From positions 1 through 64,000 of the forward strand of contig NZ_BLLH01000010.1 in NCBI RefSeq assembly GCF_011170065.1: a stretch of 64,000 nt of DNA. Direction: 5' to 3'. Below are positions 57,969-64,000 of this stretch, in pieces; the first letter of the stretch is position 1; every line of letters begins with the position of its first letter. A program made the translations under genes and the position numbers. Origin of the DNA: Pseudolactococcus insecticola. GTDB lineage: Bacteria > Bacillota > Bacilli > Lactobacillales > Streptococcaceae. The notes beneath the pieces are model-generated. The model saw only the letters and a list, made by a program, of their open reading frames with translations, was not told the DNA's origin and made no database searches.

Positions 57969-58697
57969 TTATTTTTCAGTGTCAGCTTCTGGTATGTCAA
58001 CGTTGAATGAGACATCAGACACCTGAACGTCTTTACTTTCAGAATCAGATTCCTGATCAGACGTGCTTTCGTCAGCTGCTGATTCTGAATCAAGTGCCTG
58101 CGCTACTTCATCAGCAATATGGCTGATTTGCACTGTATTGCCATCATGTGTTTCAATGATTTCTTTGAGTTTATCAGTACCATCTCCGATATAAGTCGCT
58201 GTTGGTTTTAGAATTTCTTCCCATTCATGTGACTTGATGCCTTCAAGCTGTGCTTCGACCATCAAAGTCATACGTTGGTGATAAATGCGCATCTTGCGTT
58301 TCAACTCATCTGTTTCTTTGACCAGACGACGTGCATCATCTGATGCTGAGTTCAAAATGCCACCGGCTTCTTTTTTAGCAGATTCCAAGATGTATTGTGC
58401 TTTTTGACCAGCGTCATTTGTAATGCTATTAGCTTCACTTGTCGCTTGTTCTTTCAAGTTATCAGCAGCACCTTGCGCAACGACGATAGACTTGTTGAGT
58501 GATTCTTTCATGCCATCAAAGACTTCAACACGTTCGCGCAGACTTTTAAGCTCACGTTCCTGTTCTTTTATCTTTGCTGCAAACTCATCATAATCCCGGA
58601 CAATCAAGTCCAAAAAATCATCTACATCGGCCTTATTATAGCCACGCATTTTTGTTGAAAACGTCTTATTTTGAACATCTAAACTATTTAATGTCAC
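57969..58697 (-). CDS. divIVA: Cell-division protein DivIVA
   Basis: A 242-residue protein. The N-terminal lipid-binding domain has FSTKMRGYNKADVDDFLDLI (about 13-32), then a long coiled coil (35-175), then a disordered acidic Ser-rich tail. It marks curved membrane at poles and septa. It starts at GTG with AAGGAGG 7 nt upstream. Last division gene before the ileS leader. Confidence 0.95.
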   Translation of the reverse strand: MTLNSLDVQNKTFSTKMRGYNKADVDDFLDLIVRDYDEFAAKIKEQERELKSLRERVEVFDGMKESLNKSIVVAQGAADNLKEQATSEANSITNDAGQKAQYILESAKKEAGGILNSASDDARRLVKETDELKRKMRIYHQRMTLMVEAQLEGIKSHEWEEILKPTATYIGDGTDKLKEIIETHDGNTVQISHIADEVAQALDSESAADESTSDQESDSESKDVQVSDVSFNVDIPEADTEK

Positions 58698-58745
58698 AGT
58701 CGTACCTCCTTATGTACACTTTTCATCTTTCAACTAACTTCTATT

Positions 58746-59549
58746 TTACTTCTTTTTGGTTGCAATTAACTTAACTTCGACGCGTGTTTTGTCTTTTTTA
58801 GTCACACCAAGCGTCTCAGCCACTGTAAATCTACCATAACCTCTGACACTGACTAAGTCACCGTCCACAAGATCAAAGTCATTTTTTACACTCTCTGCAT
58901 AATTGACCTTTATCTTATTTGATTGTATCAAATTTTGGGCCAAATTGCGAGAGATATTAAAAACTGCAGAGACCGCTTTATCAAGTCTCAGACTGGAAAC
59001 AGTGATTACCTTTGCTATTGCAGTCTCTTCTTGTCCCACGATAAATTTTGACAGTGGCATTTCGCTGATTTTAACACCACTGCGCGCGATTTTATGAATA
59101 CTTGTCACAAAAATCGACGCCAGATTTGCCGTGACAAAAACTTGCGCAATTGTATCGTGAACAACAATATCCCCAATTTTCGAGCGATCAAGTCCTGTCT
59201 CACCCAGAAATGTGCCTAAAATCTGTCCATGCTTCAAGGTGACAAACTGGCTTGCAAAATCAATCTGTAATAAAGCAAGCTCAAAATCTGCGACATCCAA
59301 CACATAATAGTCAGGCGCTAAAATCACCTTGACATACTCTGTTTCAGCGATAGCTGAGCTTGTCAGCACCTGAATCTCACGCGCATTTGCCAACGTCTCC
59401 AAGATAAATACTTGCCGCGGATTTAAAAAATCTGTTGTAACGATGCTGTAAGTCTCACTAACTCGCGTCAGCCAGTCCGTCGCCTGATCAATAAACCCGC
59501 GTTCGCTTGCCCGAAAGTGCTGATAAACGGCTGTTTGCTCAATTCTCAT
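58746..59549 (-). CDS. ylmH: YlmH RNA-binding protein (S4 domain)
   Basis: A 267-residue protein with a C-terminal S4 domain (about 185-240: RLDKAVSAVFNISRNLAQNLIQSNKIKVN). It belongs to the YlmH family of the division cluster; relatives bind stalled 50S complexes with peptidyl-tRNA in ribosome rescue. The ATG at 59549 is preferred; a TTG two codons earlier overlaps the ylmG stop. Confidence 0.92.
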   Translation of the reverse strand: MRIEQTAVYQHFRASERGFIDQATDWLTRVSETYSIVTTDFLNPRQVFILETLANAREIQVLTSSAIAETEYVKVILAPDYYVLDVADFELALLQIDFASQFVTLKHGQILGTFLGETGLDRSKIGDIVVHDTIAQVFVTANLASIFVTSIHKIARSGVKISEMPLSKFIVGQEETAIAKVITVSSLRLDKAVSAVFNISRNLAQNLIQSNKIKVNYAESVKNDFDLVDGDLVSVRGYGRFTVAETLGVTKKDKTRVEVKLIATKKK

Positions 59550-59551
59550 GC

Positions 59552-59797
59552 TCAAAAAAGGATCACGAGCAATCGCTGAATGCAGTTAAGCGCAATGATT
59601 GCGATGACAATCGTGAAGTCAAGCCCCGCAAACTGGAGTGGCAGACGGTCAAAAATAGACAAAAACGGTCGTGCCAGACGCCCGATAATTTCTCCGACTT
59701 TGCTACTTTGCAAACCTGGTACCCAACTCATCAGTGCATAGGCAATCAAAATCCACTCATAGACTGTAATCAGTTTATAAAGCCAATAAATAATCAT
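59552..59797 (-). CDS. ylmG: YggT family membrane protein YlmG
   Basis: An 81-residue protein with two membrane helices and the YggT pattern (ILIAYALMSWVPG, RPFLSIFDRLPLQFAGLDFTIVIAI). Role unknown, linked to division by gene order. The start overlaps the sepF stop by 1 nt. Confidence 0.92.
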   Translation of the reverse strand: MIIYWLYKLITVYEWILIAYALMSWVPGLQSSKVGEIIGRLARPFLSIFDRLPLQFAGLDFTIVIAIIALNCIQRLLVILF

Positions 59798-60372
59798 TAA
59801 AAATTATCCATACCTTCAAAATTTCGCCCTGCCAAAATACTCAACTCTTTTTCAGCATCAACAGTCATACCGTTCGGCGTCAGAAGAAAGATCTGACCAC
59901 CAACATTTTGGATGTCCCCATCAAGGGTGAAAACAACACCTGTCAAAAAGTCGATTGAGCGGCGTGCCTGTTGGTCTCCCATGTTTTTGAAATTAACCAA
60001 AACACTTTCACCATTACGGACGACTTGTGCTGAGTCCATGATATTATCATAGGCTTGTGGCTCTTTGATTGCAATCGTTGGCACAATGTTTGAGGTGACA
60101 GCACGAGGTGCTTGTGTCGTTTGACGGGTGCTCGTAGCTGATTCATTCTGGCGGACAGACTGCTTACGTTCTGATGAACGAGGCTCTGGGCGCGGTGCTG
60201 ATTGTGGCACAACTTGTGGACGCGGTGCTTGTTGTGTTTGCGCAGATGATGATGCGGACGACGCACTAGGTGCCACTTTGGCAACTTGTGGCCGTGCTAC
60301 TGGCACTTGCTCATCCTCATCCCCCAGATTAAAATAATCCTTTGCCTTTTCAAAATAATCTTTTAAAGCCAT
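59797..60372 (-). CDS. sepF: Cell-division protein SepF
   Basis: A 191-residue protein: N-terminal amphipathic helix, Pro/Ala/Gln-rich linker (25-100) and the SepF domain (DUF552, about 105-185: NGESVLVNFKNMGDQQARRSIDFLTG). It anchors and bundles FtsZ. AGG precedes the ATG. Confidence 0.94.
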   Translation of the reverse strand: MALKDYFEKAKDYFNLGDEDEQVPVARPQVAKVAPSASSASSSAQTQQAPRPQVVPQSAPRPEPRSSERKQSVRQNESATSTRQTTQAPRAVTSNIVPTIAIKEPQAYDNIMDSAQVVRNGESVLVNFKNMGDQQARRSIDFLTGVVFTLDGDIQNVGGQIFLLTPNGMTVDAEKELSILAGRNFEGMDNF

Positions 60373-60391
60373 TAATTTCTACCTACTTATT

Positions 60392-61060
60392 TTATTTGAA
60401 GAACTCGCTACCAATTCTGACGAAGGTTGCCCCGTGCTGAATCGCTGTTTGATAATCACGACTCATCCCCATAGATAAGTCAGTGCACGGAATATTAGTC
60501 AGATTTTTAGCTGCGATTGATACTTGTAAAGCCTTGGCTTTCGCAAATAAATCATCTAGTTCATCATTTGTTGCATCAATTGGCGCCATGGTCATCAAAC
60601 CTACGATTTGAACATTGTCAAGCTCAGAAATCTCTGATAAAACAGTGTCCAACTCATCTGGTGAAAAGCCATGTTTACTTGCTTCACCAGATACATTGAC
60701 CTGGAGAAAGCACTTGATGACATGCTCGGCACGTTTATCAATCTCACGCGCGAGCTTGATTGAGTCAAGGGCGTGGAAATAATCAACCAAGTTGATAACA
60801 TCCTTAACCTTACGTCGCTGCAACGTCCCAATCAGGTGCCAAGTAATTGGCAAATCTGACATTTTTTCGTGTTTATCAAGAAAAAGTTCTGTTCGATTTT
60901 CAGCCAAATTTGTGATACCAGCTTGAAAAAGCGCACGTGCTTGGTCAGCTTCGACGTATTTTGTCACGCCAATCACTGTGGTTTGTCCTAATTTATCAAT
61001 TGTTTTTTCAGCTGTCGCAACAGTTGCCAAAACAGTTGAAACATTCTCTGCTAGTGTCAT
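60392..61060 (-). CDS. ylmE: YggS/YlmE pyridoxal phosphate homeostasis protein
   Basis: A 222-residue PLP-binding TIM-barrel protein. The PLP Lys is in VIGVTKYVE (about 34), with LAENRTE, WHLIGTLQRRK and GMSRDYQTAIQHGATFVRIGS. It buffers PLP and affects amino acid pools. It lies between ftsZ and sepF as in most Firmicutes. Confidence 0.93.
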   Translation of the reverse strand: MTLAENVSTVLATVATAEKTIDKLGQTTVIGVTKYVEADQARALFQAGITNLAENRTELFLDKHEKMSDLPITWHLIGTLQRRKVKDVINLVDYFHALDSIKLAREIDKRAEHVIKCFLQVNVSGEASKHGFSPDELDTVLSEISELDNVQIVGLMTMAPIDATNDELDDLFAKAKALQVSIAAKNLTNIPCTDLSMGMSRDYQTAIQHGATFVRIGSEFFK

Positions 61061-61064
61061 CTTT

Positions 61065-62330
61065 TTAACGTTTCAAAAATGGTGGGATGTCAAGGTCATC
61101 ATCATTTGCTGGCGTTGTTGCGCCACCAAAGCTACTCACACCACTTGCATTTGGTTCTGACGGCGTTTGACGAACTGTATTTTCCTTGCGAATATCCCAG
61201 TTGCCAAAAGCTGACTCTGGTGCCGTTGCTTCTGGTTCAGCTTGTTTTTGACGTGGTGCAAAATTGTTATTACTATTCAAGTCAAGATTTGATGAGCCAA
61301 GTACACGACGGCGTGGTTGTTCAGCAACAGGTGCTGGTGTCGCTTGACGCGGTGCTACTGCTTGTTGCAAGTCTTCTTCAGAAACACCTGTTGCGACAAC
61401 TGTCACACGGATTTCATCTTGAAGACTGTCATCGATTGATGTTCCCAAAAGAATATTGACATCGTTACCAGCCGCTTGAATCACGAGTTCAGACGCATCT
61501 TGTGCTTCTGTCAAACTCATATCCATACCACCTGTTACGTTCAAGAGGACATTTTCAGCACCTTCAATTGTCGTTTCAAGTAGTGGTGAGTAAATCGCTT
61601 TACGTGTTGCTTCGATTACACGATCTTCACCTGTCGCAGTTCCGATACCCATGAGGGCGTCACCTTTATTTGCCATCACTGTTTTCACATCGGCAAAGTC
61701 AAGGTTAATCATCCCTGGGTTTGTAATCAAGTCAGTCACACCTTGCACACCTTGGCGCAAGACGTTATCAGCTTCACGCAAGGCTTCTGTCAAAGGTGTT
61801 TTCTTGTCAACGATTTCAAGCAAGTTATTATTTGAAATAATGAGCAAGGTATCAACAGCCGCTTTGAGCAACTCGATGCCTTCTGAAGCAAAATAGCCAC
61901 GTTTTGAGCCTTCAAAACCAAACGGACGCGTCACAACACCAACAGTCAGAGCACCCAACTCGCGAGAGATTTGTGCGATGACAGGTGCGGCACCAGTACC
62001 AGTACCGCCACCCATGCCGGCCGTGATAAAGACCATATCAGCGCCGTTTAAGACTTGTTGAATGGTTTCAGCTGACTCTTCAGCTGCTTTTTGACCAACT
62101 TCTGGTTTTGACCCAGCACCCAAACCACGTGTTAATTTTGGTCCGAGTTGGATGACAGTGTCTGCTTTTGAAGCTTGCAAGGCTTGTACATCTGTGTTTG
62201 CTGCGATAAATTCAACGCCTGAAACGCCTTCTTCAACCATTCGGTTGATGGCATTGCCACCGCCGCCACCGACACCGATAACTTTTATTACTGCTCCTTG
62301 AGTGAGCCCTTCATCAAATGAAAATTCCAT
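61065..62330 (-). CDS. ftsZ: Cell-division protein FtsZ
   Basis: A 421-residue tubulin homologue. The GTP-binding motif [10 protein letters not shown] lies near 106, with [11 protein letters not shown] near the start, a variable linker (320-405) and the C-terminal peptide [11 protein letters not shown] that binds FtsA and SepF. GGAGA precedes the ATG. Confidence 0.98.
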   Translation of the reverse strand: MEFSFDEGLTQGAVIKVIGVGGGGGNAINRMVEEGVSGVEFIAANTDVQALQASKADTVIQLGPKLTRGLGAGSKPEVGQKAAEESAETIQQVLNGADMVFITAGMGGGTGTGAAPVIAQISRELGALTVGVVTRPFGFEGSKRGYFASEGIELLKAAVDTLLIISNNNLLEIVDKKTPLTEALREADNVLRQGVQGVTDLITNPGMINLDFADVKTVMANKGDALMGIGTATGEDRVIEATRKAIYSPLLETTIEGAENVLLNVTGGMDMSLTEAQDASELVIQAAGNDVNILLGTSIDDSLQDEIRVTVVATGVSEEDLQQAVAPRQATPAPVAEQPRRRVLGSSNLDLNSNNNFAPRQKQAEPEATAPESAFGNWDIRKENTVRQTPSEPNASGVSSFGGATTPANDDDLDIPPFLKR

Positions 62331-62359
62331 GATTTTATATCTCCAAATTAAATTCTTAC

Positions 62360-63742
62360 TTAGTCAAACATCCCACCAAAAATATTACGAACACGGTCAA
62401 CGATACCTGGACCTTTTTCTTCTTTTGGCAGATTTGCTTGGGGTTGTACTTGAGGTGTTGGGGCTACATAAGGGTCATCAATAACGGAATCAGATGATCC
62501 AAAAGATGTGTCCCCAAATGTTGCTACAGGCTCGATATATTTCGGAGCTGCCTCAGGAATTGGTTCTGTATAGATAACGTTTCCTGCTGCTGCTTGCGTG
62601 ACTAAAACTTCAATATCTGAACGACTGCCCACATAGTCCACAATCGAGATAACTTGTGCAAAAGTTGGATTGCGAAGCCCCATTTCATTGGGCACATAAA
62701 GTCGAACATTTGTCCCGATAAGTTTTGTCGCAAGCTCAGTTATCCCAGGCATTGCCGCAGCACCACCTAGTAGTACAATCCCACCAGGCAAGTCAAGACC
62801 ACGTGAACGTTCCAAGTCTTGACGGACACGTGTAAAGATCTGAGTCAGGCGTGCTTCGATGACTTGTGACAAGTAAAACTCTGTAATCTCAACAGGTTCA
62901 GTATGTCCAACAACGTCAACAGGGAATTTTTCTTCCTTACTGGCGCGTTCTGTTGATGCTTCACCGTAGTTAAGTTTGAGATTATCTGCTTGTTCAAGCG
63001 AGGTATTGAGCACTGTTGAGATGTCTTTTGTGATGTAATCTCCGCCCTCAGCGATGATATGCGCAAACTGCAACTCTTGATCCCGAACGGCAGTGACCGT
63101 CGTTTGTCCAGCACCTAAGTCAAGGATGACTGTACCAAACTCACGTTCTCCTTCATTAAGTACGTGATGTGCAAGCGCAAGAGGTGCAATCACAATGTTA
63201 TCAACGTTGAGACCTGCACGTTCAACTGCACGGCGAATGTTGTGTACAAGTGTTTTAGGACCTGTATAAACCAGTCCTTTCATCTCAAGACGCACCCCAA
63301 ACATCCCACGAGGATCAGAAATGCCTGAAAAACCATCTACTGTGAACTCTTTTGGCTCAACAGCGATGATTTCACGTTCTGGCATCATACCACGCATTAG
63401 CGCACTTGACACGACTTGATTGATGTCGCTTTCAACGACTTCTTTTGACTCACTATTGATGGTTACCATACCTTGGCAAGCCTCAACTTCGAGACGATTC
63501 GCTGGAACTGACACGTTTAATCCTGTGATTTGGATACCCGCACGCTCTTCAGCAGCATTAACTGCTTTGCGAATTGCTTGCGCTACCTTTTCGATGTCGA
63601 CAATTGTTCCGTTTTTTAAGCCGTCAGATTTTGCATTTCCGACGCCAATTATATTCATTTCACCAGAGACATACTCAGCAACTAACACTTTGATGGTGCT
63701 AGTTCCGATGTCAAGTCCCGTATAAAGTCCACTTTTGGCCAT
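62360..63742 (-). CDS. ftsA: Cell-division protein FtsA
   Basis: A 460-residue actin-like protein that tethers FtsZ to the membrane. It starts [21 protein letters not shown] and has [23 protein letters not shown] and a C-terminal amphipathic helix ([13 protein letters not shown]). The ATG at 63742 has GGAG 9 nt upstream; six codons above it are not conserved. Confidence 0.97.
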   Translation of the reverse strand: MAKSGLYTGLDIGTSTIKVLVAEYVSGEMNIIGVGNAKSDGLKNGTIVDIEKVAQAIRKAVNAAEERAGIQITGLNVSVPANRLEVEACQGMVTINSESKEVVESDINQVVSSALMRGMMPEREIIAVEPKEFTVDGFSGISDPRGMFGVRLEMKGLVYTGPKTLVHNIRRAVERAGLNVDNIVIAPLALAHHVLNEGEREFGTVILDLGAGQTTVTAVRDQELQFAHIIAEGGDYITKDISTVLNTSLEQADNLKLNYGEASTERASKEEKFPVDVVGHTEPVEITEFYLSQVIEARLTQIFTRVRQDLERSRGLDLPGGIVLLGGAAAMPGITELATKLIGTNVRLYVPNEMGLRNPTFAQVISIVDYVGSRSDIEVLVTQAAAGNVIYTEPIPEAAPKYIEPVATFGDTSFGSSDSVIDDPYVAPTPQVQPQANLPKEEKGPGIVDRVRNIFGGMFD

Positions 63743-63837
63743 TAAAGTGACTCCTTCCATTACCCATTCATCATATTTTATTATGTAAAAGTTGCCTACT
63801 ATCCGATTTTCGGTATAAACACTCTTTTTTATTTTAA

Positions 63838-63877
63838 CACAAAATCACAGCAAAACAAGATATTTACTGTGATTTTT
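63838..63877. terminator. Terminator of the degV-like gene
   Basis: The stem AAAATCACAG/CTGTGATTTT has a 16-nt loop and A/T runs. It separates the partial gene at the right edge from the ftsA region; 63743-63837 should hold the ftsA promoter, but no clear -35/-10 pair was found. Confidence 0.8.
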
Positions 63878-63895
63878 GTTATTTATTCTCAAATT

Positions 63896-64000
63896 TCAGC
63901 TGCGTTTGTTTTTTCCGATTGAAAAAACAGCAATGGTTCCCGCACCTGTATGTGTTGCAATAGTAGGTCCAAGTGGTGTAATATCAACGTTTCCAACACT
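63896..64000 (-). CDS. DegV family fatty-acid-binding protein (C-terminal end only)
   Basis: The last 34 codons of a minus-strand gene whose start lies past the right edge. The sequence DITPLGPTIATHTGAGTIAVF matches the DegV C-terminus (GPxIxTHxGxG), which binds fatty acids for phosphorylation by FakA. Confidence 0.8.
   Translation of the reverse strand, partial: SVGNVDITPLGPTIATHTGAGTIAVFSIGKNKRS

Overview
The window looks like a piece of chromosome from a low-GC lactic acid bacterium of the family Streptococcaceae, most likely Lactococcus or a close relative. The grounds are gene order and content: ftsA-ftsZ-yggS-sepF-ylmG-ylmH-divIVA-ileS, miaA-hflX-(unknown)-rnz-SDR-recJ-apt, ctsR-clpC without mcsAB, pyc next to ftsW, pmrA-rpmG, a GapN-type dehydrogenase, DUF1827 and DUF3042 proteins, and sites resembling CtsR, CcpA and CodY operators. 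Species cannot be fixed without a 16S rRNA or whole-genome comparison. Nearly everything lies on the minus strand; only four protein genes are on plus.

Layout. 1-10366: one giant cell-wall adhesin, running off the left edge, with a KxxGKxW-type signal peptide, a lectin-like N-terminal domain, about two dozen MucBP-like repeats and an array of 189-bp helical repeats. 10503-13024: a LuxR-type two-component system next to it and a divergent membrane-bound FKBP. 13069-17542: mgtE-rluD-ppnK-relQ with divergent yjbK (alarmone, NADP and magnesium functions). 17675-19681: an unknown protein, ylbG, ylbF, clpP. 19876-29290: central carbon metabolism and envelope genes (gapN, pyridoxal/HMP kinase, pyc, ftsW, rpmG, pmrA, coaE). 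29374-34546: DUF1827, pfl, corA, eno. 34797-41615: hpf, clpC-ctsR, greA, mltG, rpoE. 41681-50026: apt-recJ-SDR-rnz, tRNA-Arg(CCG), an SPFH protein, an unknown protein, hflX, miaA. 50096-54676: DUF3042, YtxH, DUF948, lgt, hprK and a LiaX/LiaY-like pair. 54811-63742: T-box-controlled ileS and the division cluster. 63896-64000: the tail of a DegV gene.

How it hangs together. The region is mostly housekeeping: fermentative metabolism (gapN, eno, pfl, pyc) with visible catabolite and probable CodY control, heat-shock proteolysis (clpP, ctsR-clpC, each with a paired CtsR heptad), and division and wall growth (ftsA/Z, sepF, divIVA, ftsW, mltG). The accessory part is the giant adhesin, which is AT-rich, repetitive and probably variable.

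The least expected signal is in translation initiation. Six genes (histidine kinase, FKBP, relQ, ylbF, corA, coaE) have a -10 hexamer ending only 6 or 7 nt before the start codon and no usable Shine-Dalgarno, so their mRNAs are probably leaderless. Two others (greA, ileS) have their Shine-Dalgarno separated from the ATG by a stable hairpin that would bring it into working distance. Both are sequence readings that need transcript-end mapping.
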